The position numbers were made by a program, and so were the translations under genes. Shown piece after piece: positions 27,325 through 37,193 of a stretch of 57,389 bases of DNA (positions are counted from its first letter, which is position 1; each line of letters begins with the position of its first letter). The stretch comes from an uncultured Porphyromonadaceae bacterium (GTDB lineage Bacteria > Bacteroidota > Bacteroidia > Bacteroidales > Muribaculaceae), in NCBI GenBank assembly GCA_900548705.1, contig URLF01000002.1, positions 1-57,389 on the forward strand. The letters run 5' to 3'. Under the pieces are notes generated by a model. It did no database searches. It was not told where the DNA came from and saw only the letters and a program-made list of their open reading frames with translations.

Positions 27325-27386
27325 TGTTTGTCGAATTAAAAATTTCTGCCCGTTTCCGAAAGGGGATGGAAATGGGCGAATATCGG

Positions 27387-27869
27387 TCAGATTCCGCCTG
27401 ATTTGGCGAGAATCCCCTGGATGCCGATGGCTACAAGAGTCATTGTCACGATAGCTGGCAAGCCTGTGGCGATAGCCCAGCGGGCCGCGATGTTCCACTG
27501 ACGCATTCGCGACAGACTCATATATGCCCCTAAGCCGAGCAATACTCCGGCTGTCGAGCAGATGATGACCCCGGCCTGACTGAACATCAATCCGGCCGCC
27601 ATGCCGGCCAGAGACCCTCCGGCGATGAAATATCTCGCCCGGTTGGGAACCATGAGCGGCGCTCTCCTTACGATGTCGATGCTTACCACAATCAGCACGG
27701 TAATAGCCCAGAAGAGGAGCAGCCTTGAACTGACAGGCGCATACCCCGATGCCCGCATTGCCCAGACCCCGGCATACGCGGCCACCGCGCTGCCCGAGGA
27801 GGAGCGGAACGCCAGCACTATCGCTGCGCTCATCAGCAATGCTCCGGATATGAGGTAGAATTCGTCCAT
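27387..27869 (-). CDS. Uncharacterised small integral membrane protein
   Basis: A 160-residue protein with about five hydrophobic segments (residues 3-22, 26-38, 49-66, 79-115 as a pair, 130-153) and short arginine-containing loops. I do not recognise the family with confidence. The composition suggests an inner-membrane protein without catalytic motifs. It precedes the DUF4919 gene in the same direction. A TAAATTTG -7-like box lies on the minus strand at 27893-27886. Confidence 0.7.
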   Translation of the reverse strand: MDEFYLISGALLMSAAIVLAFRSSSGSAVAAYAGVWAMRASGYAPVSSRLLLFWAITVLIVVSIDIVRRAPLMVPNRARYFIAGGSLAGMAAGLMFSQAGVIICSTAGVLLGLGAYMSLSRMRQWNIAARWAIATGLPAIVTMTLVAIGIQGILAKSGGI

Positions 27870-28002
27870 CGGTAAAGTTTGACTACAAATTTAACAAATT
27901 CCGACCGATAACTTTCCCGGCAATCACTCCATTTACATAATTTTAAACATTTTTTGCGCTAATTTTTTACACCTTCATCCGGCTCAATCGCGAAATATGT
28001 AA

Positions 28003-28010
28003 TACTTTTG
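28003..28010 (+). promoter_or_regulatory. Upstream -7 box (P1) before acpP
   Basis: TACTTTTG matches TAnnTTTG and lies 180 bases before acpP. I see no matching -33 box. The 320-base gap 27870-28189 holds no gene, only this and the next promoter. Confidence 0.4.
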
Positions 28011-28072
28011 TAACAAAAGGCGCGCTTTGAAGCCCAAAATAAGCCCATTAAAGAATTTTTTCAGCATATTAC

Positions 28073-28103
28073 ATTGTCGTTTGGGCTACTTTTTGTAATT
28101 TTG
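28073..28103 (+). promoter_or_regulatory. Main promoter (P2) of acpP
   Basis: TTG at 28074-28076, a 19-base spacer and TAATTTTG at 28096-28103. The expected start is near 28110, giving a leader of about 80 bases. Confidence 0.7.
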
Positions 28104-28189
28104 CATCCGAAAAGTAAGGCACCAGTCATGTTTCAGCCATACTTTTCTCCCGCTAAACTGAACATTCAAAAATTAAACACCTTATTATT

Positions 28190-28426
28190 ATGTCAGAAAT
28201 CGCATCTCGAGTTAAAGCCATCATCGTCGACAAGCTCGGCGTGGACGAAAACCAGGTAACCGAAACCGCCGCTTTCACCACCGACCTCGGCGCAGACAGC
28301 CTCGACACTGTTGAACTCATCATGGAGTTCGAAAAGGAATTCGGCATCACCATCCCCGATGACAAGGCAGAGACCATCTCTACCGTGGGCGACGCCATCA
28401 AGTACATCGAGGCAGCAAAGCAGTAA
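28190..28426 (+). CDS. acpP: Acyl carrier protein
   Basis: A 78-residue acidic four-helix carrier of growing acyl chains. The phosphopantetheine attachment site is Ser37 in GADSLDTVELIMEFE. The length and the ITIPDD(K)AE helix III region are standard. It is followed by a strong terminator and then fabF, so the two genes can be made in different amounts; ACP is normally needed in large excess over the synthase. Confidence 0.97.
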   Translation: MSEIASRVKAIIVDKLGVDENQVTETAAFTTDLGADSLDTVELIMEFEKEFGITIPDDKAETISTVGDAIKYIEAAKQ

Positions 28427-28454
28427 GCGAGTTTCTGGCTCCGATAACCGAATA

Positions 28455-28484
28455 CAATGCGCCTCAGGGCGCATTGCGTTTTTT
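28455..28484 (+). terminator. Intrinsic terminator between acpP and fabF
   Basis: A perfect 9-bp stem (28455-28463 with 28468-28476), a TCAG tetraloop, then CG and six T residues. It begins 28 bases after the acpP stop and ends 16 bases before the fabF ATG. Confidence 0.85.
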
Positions 28485-28499
28485 ACCCACATTGATACA

Positions 28500-29765
28500 A
28501 TGGAACTTAAAAGAGTAGTAGTAACCGGCATGGGCGCCCTCACTCCCATCGGAAACGATGTCGAGACCTCATGGCAGAACGCCATAAACGGTGTGTCCGG
28601 AGCCGGCCCAATTACCCATTTCGACGCTTCCCTCTTCAAGACACAGTTTGCCTGTGAGGTCAAGGGGTTCAACGGCGCCGACCATATCGACCGCAAAAAG
28701 CTCCGTCAGCTTGACCTTTACGCGCAGTATGCCCTCGTGGCTGCCCGTCAGGCTGTCGAAGACTCCGGCATCGAGAAAGACGAGAACCTCAACAAAAACC
28801 GCGTCGGCGTTATCGTCGCCGCCGGAATCGGTGGTCTCCACACATTCGAGGAGGAAGCCGGATATTACGCGATGAACGCCGACAAGGGTCCGAAATACAA
28901 CCCCTTCTTCATCCCCAAGATGATCGCCGACATCGCGTCAGGCCATATCTCGATGGACTACGGCTATCATGGTCCCAACTACGGTGTGGTTTCAGCATGT
29001 GCATCCTCCAACAACGCCATCATCGACGCGTTCAACCTCATCCGTCTCGGAAAGGCAGACGTGATGGTGACCGGTGGTGCCGAGGCAGCCGTTTATCCCG
29101 CGGGTGTGGGTGGCTTCAACTCCATGCACGCCCTCTCCACCCGTAATGACTCCCCCGAGACCGCATCCCGTCCCTTCTCAAAGAGCCGCGACGGATTCGT
29201 AATCGGAGAGGGTTCGGTTGTCCTCATCCTTGAGGAACTCGAACATGCCAAGGCTCGTGGCGCCAAGATTTACGCTGAGGTTGCCGGAGGCGGCATGTCG
29301 GCAGACGCATACCATCTGACCGCCACACATCCCGAAGGTCTCGGTGCTATCCTCTCGATGCAGAACGCCCTTGAGGATGCCAACATGAAGCCCGAGGATA
29401 TCGATTACATCAACGTTCACGGAACCTCCACCCCTGTGGGTGACATCTCAGAGGTGAAGGCTATCGTCGAGGTGTTCGGCGAGAGCGCACACAAGCTCAA
29501 CATCTCTTCAACCAAGTCGATGACCGGCCACCTGCTGGGTGCCACCGGCGCTATGGAAGCGATGTTCAGCGTGCTGGCCTGCCAGAACGACATCGTTCCC
29601 CCCACCATCAACCACGAAGAGGGGGATGAGGATGAGGAAATCGATTACACCCTCAACTTCACCTTCAACAAGGCTCAGAAGCGTCCTGTGAGAGCCGCTC
29701 TTTCCAACTCCTTCGGTTTCGGCGGCCACAACGCCACCGTAATCGTGAAGAAGTACGAGGAATAA
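28500..29765 (+). CDS. fabF: Beta-ketoacyl-ACP synthase II FabF
   Basis: FabF condenses malonyl-ACP with acyl-ACP in fatty-acid elongation. The 421-residue protein has the thiolase-fold triad: Cys167 in VSACASS, His307 in NVHGTSTPVGD and His344 in SMTGHLLGA. It also has the C-terminal SNSFGFGGHNA glycine-rich segment. The ATG at 28500 (MELKRVVVTGMG) is certain from the N-terminal strand; the longer frame reads back through acpP. Its expression probably depends on read-through of the acpP terminator, as no promoter is visible in the 73-base gap. Confidence 0.96.
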   Translation: MELKRVVVTGMGALTPIGNDVETSWQNAINGVSGAGPITHFDASLFKTQFACEVKGFNGADHIDRKKLRQLDLYAQYALVAARQAVEDSGIEKDENLNKNRVGVIVAAGIGGLHTFEEEAGYYAMNADKGPKYNPFFIPKMIADIASGHISMDYGYHGPNYGVVSACASSNNAIIDAFNLIRLGKADVMVTGGAEAAVYPAGVGGFNSMHALSTRNDSPETASRPFSKSRDGFVIGEGSVVLILEELEHAKARGAKIYAEVAGGGMSADAYHLTATHPEGLGAILSMQNALEDANMKPEDIDYINVHGTSTPVGDISEVKAIVEVFGESAHKLNISSTKSMTGHLLGATGAMEAMFSVLACQNDIVPPTINHEEGDEDEEIDYTLNFTFNKAQKRPVRAALSNSFGFGGHNATVIVKKYEE

Positions 29766-29808
29766 GCGCGACACAGACGCGTTATCCCTGAACAAGGGGA
29801 AATAAATC

Positions 29809-29869
29809 AGCCGGGAATCGCTGTTTGCGAGGGTTCTCCCTCGCCCACAGACGATTCCCGGCTTTGTAT
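29809..29869 (+). terminator. Terminator after fabF
   Basis: A 12-bp perfect outer stem (29809-29820 with 29852-29863), a CTGT/ACAG continuation and an inner GCGAGGG/CCCTCGC hairpin with loop TTCT, followed by TTGTATAT. Confidence 0.85.
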
Positions 29870-29904
29870 ATCGGTCGTCCCTGCTTGTCAGGGGAATATT
29901 GACA

Positions 29905-30616
29905 TCATTGAATGACTATCTTCTCAGTGTTACCGTCTTTGGTTCGGATATATATGCCCGGCGAAAGCTTTGACGGGGCTATTTCACGACCCTGGAGGTC
30001 GAAATAGCGTGTTGGCGCGAAGGAAGACGTCGCATCCTCTTCAATTCCCACGATGCCGGAAATGATGCCGGTATTGTCCACACGGGTCGTGCCGGTGGTC
30101 TCGTTCAGGACATAGCCTGACTTCACATCATCTGTGGCAATCAGCAGGTCTTGGGGGACAGAAGCATACAGACGCACGATGTGCTCCACTGTGACCGGGT
30201 CGTCGGGGGTCGCCCTATGGTCGGTCTCGAAGTTGTGTTCGGCGTTGTTGTCGCTGTTTTCCGAACGTGCCCCAGAGGTAAGGCACTTCGGCAATGTCGA
30301 TACGCTCTTGGTCACCGAGCATTTCGGCGGAGATGTCGTGGGTGTAGCCGGGGATGGCGGGATTGAGATAGACCTCCTTTATCAAGGCTACGATATGGTT
30401 GAACTCAGTGGCAGGTTCGGTGAGGTCTGACATATGGGATTTGCCTTCGGAGTCTGTCCACTCGAAAGAGAAACTCTGGTAGTAATCTGCGGAAACCGAT
30501 ACTTCATCCGTGCTGTCGGTGGCTGCTGTCCCTTCGGCGTTGACCGGAAGGATTGATGCAGCCGGCAGAAGTAAGATGGGAATCAGCTTCCTGAGACAGG
30601 AAGATTTAATTACCAT
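29905..30616 (-). pseudogene. Frameshifted secreted protein with C-terminal sorting-like domain
   Basis: Two overlapping minus-strand frames look like parts of one gene. The first (30616-30215) starts MVIKSSCLRKLIPILLLP, a signal peptide, and reads sensibly to IAEVPYLWGT. The second continues with a segment beginning ENSDNNAEHNFETDH and ends in the type IX-like domain RYFDLQGREIAPSKLSPGIY. Removing one G around 30266-30270 (TTCGG to TTCG) would fuse them into about 237 residues. No known enzyme motif is visible. It may be a genuine pseudogene or a base-call error. It has its own promoter at 30739-30768. Confidence 0.7.
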
Positions 30617-30738
30617 TGGAAAATTGTTGAAGATTAGAGGTTAGAGACGAAACCTATTTGGCTTTTCGATTTTGGTTGGAATTTGGTTGTTGTGAATGGT
30701 GCCAAAAGGAGGTTTTTGTTGCCTATTGAATTTGTTTG

Positions 30739-30768
30739 CAAAATTACGGATTTATTCTTGATTTTCAA
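30739..30768 (-). promoter_or_regulatory. Promoter of the frameshifted secreted-protein gene
   Basis: The minus strand shows TTG (30768-30766), a 19-base spacer and TAATTTTG (30746-30739). The leader would be about 115 bases. Confidence 0.65.
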
Positions 30769-30836
30769 GCATCTATCGAATAAGCAAATGTTAAAAGCGT
30801 ACTTAATTATCCTTTATTTTTATTAATGTCAGGGCA

Positions 30837-32813
30837 TCATCTGACGCGACGTATGGCGCGGGGAGGAGCTCCGGAGTTCAGGATGAGAGGCACTTGCTCG
30901 ATGGTGATTGATGAGGTGTCAAGCCCCAGTGCCGCGTCAGCCGATATGCCGAAACGCCTCAACCGCTCGTAAAACGACATCACGAGCTGTTCATACGCGC
31001 TGCAATTGCTCGACGGGGAAAACACGCGGTGGATGATAGTGAAGTGGAAATCGCCGGGAATGCCAGCCTCACGGAGAGAGGGGTAGGTCGATTTGAGGTC
31101 CACACTCCCCTCCTTGACGAGGTCGTTGATAACCTGTCGGAGATACACATTTATTTTGGGATCGACACGGAATCCGAGTCTCAGCCCTATGGAGAAAAGA
31201 CAGCCGGGAATCAGCTGGTCTACGGTGTATTCCAGTGTGGATGGCTCGTCGGTGTATTCCACCCTGACAAGCCAGTAATGGTCGGCCCTTTTGGGCTGTT
31301 TGTTGATGATGGAATAAAGGATTTTGGTCTCGATGAGCCACGGGTCTGATGACTCACTGAGGTAGACCATATTTGAGGCCGATTTCGGTATCTCCTTGTC
31401 TTGGCTTATCCCCGCGATCAGGCTGAGACTCTTGCGGATGTCGGCATACTGGAAATAGCGGTGCCTGATTTTGCTGGCGTTGAACCATATGTAGATGACA
31501 GCCACCAATGCCAGTGATATGAGCAGCGTGTACCAGCCGCCGTGGATAAACTTGAAGAGGTTGGCACATAGGAATATCCCCTCGATTCCGGCGAAGACGG
31601 CGAAGAATGTCCATACAAGCCATGTCGGGGTCTTCCTCTGCTTCATCCAGAAGGCGAGCAGCATGGTGGTCATAAGCATGGTGATTGTTATGGCAAGGCC
31701 GTATGCCCCCTCCATATGGGCTGATGAGCCGAATATCAACACCGTCAGCATGCAGCCCGCGTAGAGGAAGAGGTTGACCGACGGGATGTAGAGCTGACCC
31801 TTGACGGTCGTGGGATATTTGATTTTGAGACGGGGCCAGAAGTTGAGGTTCATGGCCTCGGAGAAGATGGTGAATGAGCCGCTGATTAGTGCCTGTGAGG
31901 CGATGATGGAGGCCCCGGCTGACATGACGATGCCTATTACCAGAAACCATCCCGGCATTATGGCGTAGAATGGATTGATGTTCCCCGCCGCGGCTTCTGA
32001 GGGATGGGCGATAATCCATGCGCCTTGCCCGAGATAGTTTAGCACCAGCATCGCCTTGACAAACAGCCAGCTCAGCGAGATGTTCCATCGACCGCAATGT
32101 CCCAGGTCGGAATACAGGGCTTCGGCTCCCGTGGTGCAGAGAAACACGGCTCCAAGCACAAGGAACCATCCCGGGTAGTCGACAAGTATCTTTACGGCAT
32201 ACCAGGGATTGAACGCTTTAAGGATGGAGGGTGAAAGCCCGATATTGCAGGCTCCAAGCATCCCGAGCATCAGGAACCATATGAGCATGAACGGCCCGAA
32301 ACAACGTCCTATGGCGGATGTGCCGAACCGCTGGGCGGCGAAAATCAGTGTGATTATCAGCAACGTGACCGGAATCACCGGAGGGTCTGGCATTATGGCT
32401 GACAGGCCTTCGACAGAGGTGGTGACGGTGATGGCCGGTGTTATCACCCCGTCGGCAATCAGAGTGGCGGCTCCGAGTGCGGCCAACAGGTAGAGCCATC
32501 CCTTCCCCTTGGATTTCACCAGTGAGTAGAGCGCGAGAATTCCCCCCTCTCCACGATTATCGGCCCTTAGGGCGATGAGGACATATTTCACAGTGGTCTG
32601 CAGGGTCAGAGTCCAGAACACGAGGGATACCGCGCCAAGTATGTAGTCGGCGTCGAATGCCGGATTGGCGTGGCAGATGGTCTTCATCACATATAACGGT
32701 GATGTCCCTATGTCGCCGAAGACGATTCCAAGGGTGACAAGCAAGCCGAGCGCTGTGATGGGATGAGACGGTTTCGTTCTGGAAATATCTGTCATATGGA
32801 TTCTGTCAGTCAT
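30837..32813 (-). CDS. kup: KUP/HAK/KT family potassium uptake transporter
   Basis: A 658-residue transporter that imports K+ with protons across the inner membrane. The N-terminal GIVFGDIGTSPLYV segment is the family signature, followed by ALRADNRGEGGILALYSLV, LIADGVITPAITV and about 12 membrane helices. The remaining ~200 residues form a cytoplasmic C-terminal domain. The length is close to the usual 620-680. The start is uncertain between ATG 32813 and ATG 32795; the frame to 32927 adds no family sequence. It stands alone between genes with their own signals. Confidence 0.92.
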   Translation of the reverse strand: MTDRIHMTDISRTKPSHPITALGLLVTLGIVFGDIGTSPLYVMKTICHANPAFDADYILGAVSLVFWTLTLQTTVKYVLIALRADNRGEGGILALYSLVKSKGKGWLYLLAALGAATLIADGVITPAITVTTSVEGLSAIMPDPPVIPVTLLIITLIFAAQRFGTSAIGRCFGPFMLIWFLMLGMLGACNIGLSPSILKAFNPWYAVKILVDYPGWFLVLGAVFLCTTGAEALYSDLGHCGRWNISLSWLFVKAMLVLNYLGQGAWIIAHPSEAAAGNINPFYAIMPGWFLVIGIVMSAGASIIASQALISGSFTIFSEAMNLNFWPRLKIKYPTTVKGQLYIPSVNLFLYAGCMLTVLIFGSSAHMEGAYGLAITITMLMTTMLLAFWMKQRKTPTWLVWTFFAVFAGIEGIFLCANLFKFIHGGWYTLLISLALVAVIYIWFNASKIRHRYFQYADIRKSLSLIAGISQDKEIPKSASNMVYLSESSDPWLIETKILYSIINKQPKRADHYWLVRVEYTDEPSTLEYTVDQLIPGCLFSIGLRLGFRVDPKINVYLRQVINDLVKEGSVDLKSTYPSLREAGIPGDFHFTIIHRVFSPSSNCSAYEQLVMSFYERLRRFGISADAALGLDTSSITIEQVPLILNSGAPPRAIRRVR

Positions 32814-32933
32814 TTGTGACCGGATTCGGGTGAGGTGTGGGCCTCCACAGAAATCAACAGTCAGTATGATGTCAACAGATAAACGGCTCTCCGCTCCGGA
32901 TTGTTTGCAATCACGCGGGATGACCAAAGAAGA

Positions 32934-32967
32934 CAGCAGCCATGCCGGTTTCCCGGTATGGCTGCTG
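32934..32967 (-). terminator. Terminator of the ppiD-like gene
   Basis: A 15-bp stem with one wobble pair (32934-32948 with 32953-32967) and a 4-base loop, 23 bases past the stop of the minus-strand ppiD-like gene, followed by TCTTCTTTGG. Confidence 0.8.
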
Positions 32968-32989
32968 ATGTTGTTATGAGCTGGTATTG

Positions 32990-35053
32990 TTACTGGCGAT
33001 CAGAATAGAACTTCTGGATGCGGTTCTTGACCTTCTTGTTGCCAAGAAGGATGCCCGACATGGAGTTCTGGAGGGCTGTTGCGCCTTCACGCTGGTTGAA
33101 GACCATGGCGTCGTTCTGGAAGTCGAACGGACGGCCCTGGTTGTTGACATTCACCACCTCGAAGACCACAACTGAGTTGTTGAGGGCAACCGGGCCTACG
33201 AACTGGCCTTTCTTGGCAACGGCCACATTGGCGTTGAGGGCTGACTCGTAGGGGGGGAAGTTGCGTACCATCGGCTGCCCGAAGGTTACCTGAGTGGTGT
33301 CTACGGTGGCTTTCATCAGTGAAGCGAAACCGGCAACGTTGGAAGCTTTGCCCTTGAAATCGGCCACGAGCTTCTCGCCCTTCATGCGGTTGCGGGCCTT
33401 GTCTTCAAGATAGGTGCGCACACGGCTGTATGAGGAGGGGATGTAGTCACCCTTGAACACCTCCTTGATGGCCACGGCCATCAGGCGGCTGTCAGAGTCG
33501 TCGGTGAAGACTCCGGAAACATTACCCTTCTTGTTGTCGATTGTCCATTTGGCTGCATTGCGGCTCTCGGGGAGGTTGTTGACCGAGAGGGTGGAGGGGG
33601 TAACGAGACCTTCCATCACGTTGTAACCGGCTTTGGGAGCCTCAGCGGCGAATTTCTCGGGAGTGTTGTTGGTCTCGAGGAATTTGCGGAAGTCGCTGTT
33701 GAGCTTGTTGACGGTGGCGGAAGAGGGAATCACGTCGTAGGTGATTTCTGCGATTTCGTAGACAGCCACGGGAGCCTTGCGGCTACGGACCTTCATTGCC
33801 ACACCGGGATTGTTCTTCGATATGAAGTATGTGCCGGTCTGGGCGTTGGCGATGTCATCCTTGACAAGCGCGAGCTGGGGATCTACGAGCGAAACCCATA
33901 CGCTGTCCTGGCTCTGGGCGATGAGCTTCTCGCCGAGGTCGGCGGGTTTGGCACCGGTGTTGAGGCTGTTGAGCACTGAATCGGCGGCTGCGCCTTCTGC
34001 GAAGACAGCCATGTCAAGCAGCACGGAGTCGGTGTCCTCGGTCACGGAGAGGAGCTTGGCGAGGGTGTACTTGTTGTCGAAGAAGGAAACCTGGGCCACG
34101 GTGTCGGCGGTGAGCTTGTCGAGGGCGCGGCTCAGCGCGGGAGCGAGCTTGCTCTTGGGAGAGCTTACGCGGTTGACATAGAACTTCGAGTTGCCGGCGA
34201 GGGCTTCGGTGCCTTCGGTGGTCTTGAGCTCGGCGAGAGCCTTGTTCACGTCGGCGGCGGCCAGGTCGAGGTCAGCCTTGGAGGGAACGATATCGACGGT
34301 GATATAGTCAATCACGAACTGGTTCTCATCGATGCGGAAGCGGTTTTTCTCCTCGTTGTAGATGGCTTCGATGTCTGCGTCGGTGGGCTTGAAGTCATCG
34401 TCGGCCAGTGTGGAGTAGTCTTTGCGGACATACGCGATGGTCGAGGTGGTGGCGTTGTCGTCGTAGTAAGCCTTGGCGTCGAGCTTGTTGGCGGGGAGTG
34501 CGCCGGTGAAGAGGCTGCTGAACTTCTGGCTCAGGAGCATCTTCTCGGTATCCTGCTCAAGCGACTGCCAAGCCTGCTGGAGCTGCTGCGACTGTGCGGG
34601 ATCCAGACCATATTTCTGGGGATTGTATGCGTAGTCATAAAGAACCTGGACCGAAGGGAATCCCCACTGCTGGACCATACGGGAAACCATCGGGTGTGGA
34701 GTTTCGCCGATCATCGCTTTGGAGAGTTCGTTGTCGGTCACCACCAGACCAAGATCCTCGAATTCCTGGGTGAGAAGGGCCTCGTTGATCATCTGCTGCA
34801 GTACCGTTGTCTGGATGCGGGCGTTGTCGATGTTGGTGTAGCCCTGGTTACGCATCTGTTCCGACTGCTGCTCGACGCGGCGCTGGAATTCCATATAGTC
34901 GATTTTCTTTCCGCCTACTTCAGCGACGGTGTGGTTGTCGGAGAAGAGTTCTCCGGGGCGGTCGACCGCCGTGAGGATGAACAACAGAAGCGCGATTCCA
35001 AGGATGGAGATGATGAGTATGGGCCTCTGTCGAATTTGTTCGAGTGCTGACAT
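32990..35053 (-). CDS. PpiD/SurA-type periplasmic peptidyl-prolyl isomerase and chaperone
   Basis: A 687-residue inner-membrane-anchored folding factor. One membrane helix (about 12-30, ILIISILGIALLLFILTAV) is followed by a SurA N-terminal-like helical domain (about 40-200: GGKKIDYMEFQRRVEQQ, MINEALLTQEFEDLGLVVT) and a long periplasmic region with parvulin-like segments (about 340-450). This order and length match PpiD, which helps outer-membrane proteins leave the Sec translocon. Bacteroidetes members often have degenerate isomerase domains, and I cannot confirm catalytic residues. The promoter and terminator flank it, so it is monocistronic. Confidence 0.85.
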   Translation of the reverse strand: MSALEQIRQRPILIISILGIALLLFILTAVDRPGELFSDNHTVAEVGGKKIDYMEFQRRVEQQSEQMRNQGYTNIDNARIQTTVLQQMINEALLTQEFEDLGLVVTDNELSKAMIGETPHPMVSRMVQQWGFPSVQVLYDYAYNPQKYGLDPAQSQQLQQAWQSLEQDTEKMLLSQKFSSLFTGALPANKLDAKAYYDDNATTSTIAYVRKDYSTLADDDFKPTDADIEAIYNEEKNRFRIDENQFVIDYITVDIVPSKADLDLAAADVNKALAELKTTEGTEALAGNSKFYVNRVSSPKSKLAPALSRALDKLTADTVAQVSFFDNKYTLAKLLSVTEDTDSVLLDMAVFAEGAAADSVLNSLNTGAKPADLGEKLIAQSQDSVWVSLVDPQLALVKDDIANAQTGTYFISKNNPGVAMKVRSRKAPVAVYEIAEITYDVIPSSATVNKLNSDFRKFLETNNTPEKFAAEAPKAGYNVMEGLVTPSTLSVNNLPESRNAAKWTIDNKKGNVSGVFTDDSDSRLMAVAIKEVFKGDYIPSSYSRVRTYLEDKARNRMKGEKLVADFKGKASNVAGFASLMKATVDTTQVTFGQPMVRNFPPYESALNANVAVAKKGQFVGPVALNNSVVVFEVVNVNNQGRPFDFQNDAMVFNQREGATALQNSMSGILLGNKKVKNRIQKFYSDRQ

Positions 35054-35198
35054 TTAGAATTAAATGGTTTATGTTATTATTTTTTCTTTGCAAAAAATGA
35101 GGAAAAGGCTTGCTAATCGCAGCCGAAACGGCCTGTGAAGCCCCGCTCCGGCATGGCTCCGCAGCGTCGAGATGGCTTTTTGGCCGCTAAATAATGCG

Positions 35199-35230
35199 CA
35201 AAGATACGTTTTTTCTGCAAGTTACCCAAA
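35199..35230 (-). promoter_or_regulatory. Promoter of the ppiD-like gene
   Basis: The minus strand shows TTTG (35230-35227), a 20-base spacer and TATCTTTG (35206-35199), a near-ideal Bacteroidetes promoter. The leader is about 140 bases and holds no gene. Confidence 0.75.
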
Positions 35231-35342
35231 TAATTGGCTGTTTTTGTAACGGTTTTTTGAGGAACATTCAGGCCATGGATAGTTGGGTCTGGCTTTTGAT
35301 TGCACGCGTTGTTCCTGAAACCGGATTTCCGCCCCCTTCAGA

Positions 35343-35405
35343 TACAAAAAAGAATCGCTTCGCGGTGCAAGCCATAAACAGGTATGACTTGTATCGCGAA
35401 GCGAT
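35343..35405 (-). terminator. Terminator of the inositol-phosphate synthase gene
   Basis: An 18-bp stem with two wobble pairs (35354-35371 with 35388-35405), followed on the minus strand by TTCTTTTTTGTATC. It lies about 93 bases after the stop. The rest of the 444-base gap 35054-35497 holds only the ppiD promoter and leader. Confidence 0.8.
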
Positions 35406-35497
35406 GTTATCTCAAAATCGGACATCTCTAAGGATGACGCGACTTTACAGGTGTTTTGTGTTGTCCATCCGGGAGGATGGAGTCTCTGACGACGGGA

Positions 35498-36832
<1,335 letters not shown>

Positions 36833-36947
36833 TTTAATAGTATGGTTTGTTTTTTAGTTGGCAACTTTTGATGTTGTGATGATTGGCTGTCGTCTGCTGA
36901 TATGGATGCAGGGAGAGGTCTTCGAACGGCCAAAGCAAAATTGCCCC

Positions 36948-36955
36948 CAAAAGTA
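36948..36955 (-). promoter_or_regulatory. -7 box of the inositol-phosphate synthase promoter
   Basis: The minus strand reads TACTTTTG, about 116 bases before the ATG. A TTTTC about 20 bases upstream is a weak -33 candidate. Confidence 0.5.
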
Positions 36956-37025
36956 CGGAGTAATTTCGAATTGTGAAAATAATTTCGACGAAATATTTGT
37001 TTTGTTTCGTGAATAAATGTTTAAT

Positions 37026-37064
37026 ATCGCCTTAATTAGTTAAAATAAGCTTAATTTAGGCGAT
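37026..37064. other. AT-rich imperfect inverted repeat in the 361-base gap
   Basis: ATCGCCT and AGGCGAT (37026-37032 and 37058-37064) enclose further AATTA/TAATT pairing. It may end the upstream lipid operon, which stops at 37194, or simply be AT-rich spacer. No gene is visible in 36833-37193. Confidence 0.4.
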
Positions 37065-37193
37065 TTGACTTTGTGAGTGTTAATTTATGTAAAGATGGTA
37101 TCATCTAAAAATACACAAATTTCCGCGATATTTAGGGTGCGATGGTCTGAATTTATCGGAATAAGATAGCAATGAAGTGAGGTATGCGCCCGC

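Noticed and set aside
27325..27498. Extended N-terminus of the DUF4919 protein
   Set aside because: It overlaps the 27387-27869 gene and would place a signal peptide in the middle of the protein.
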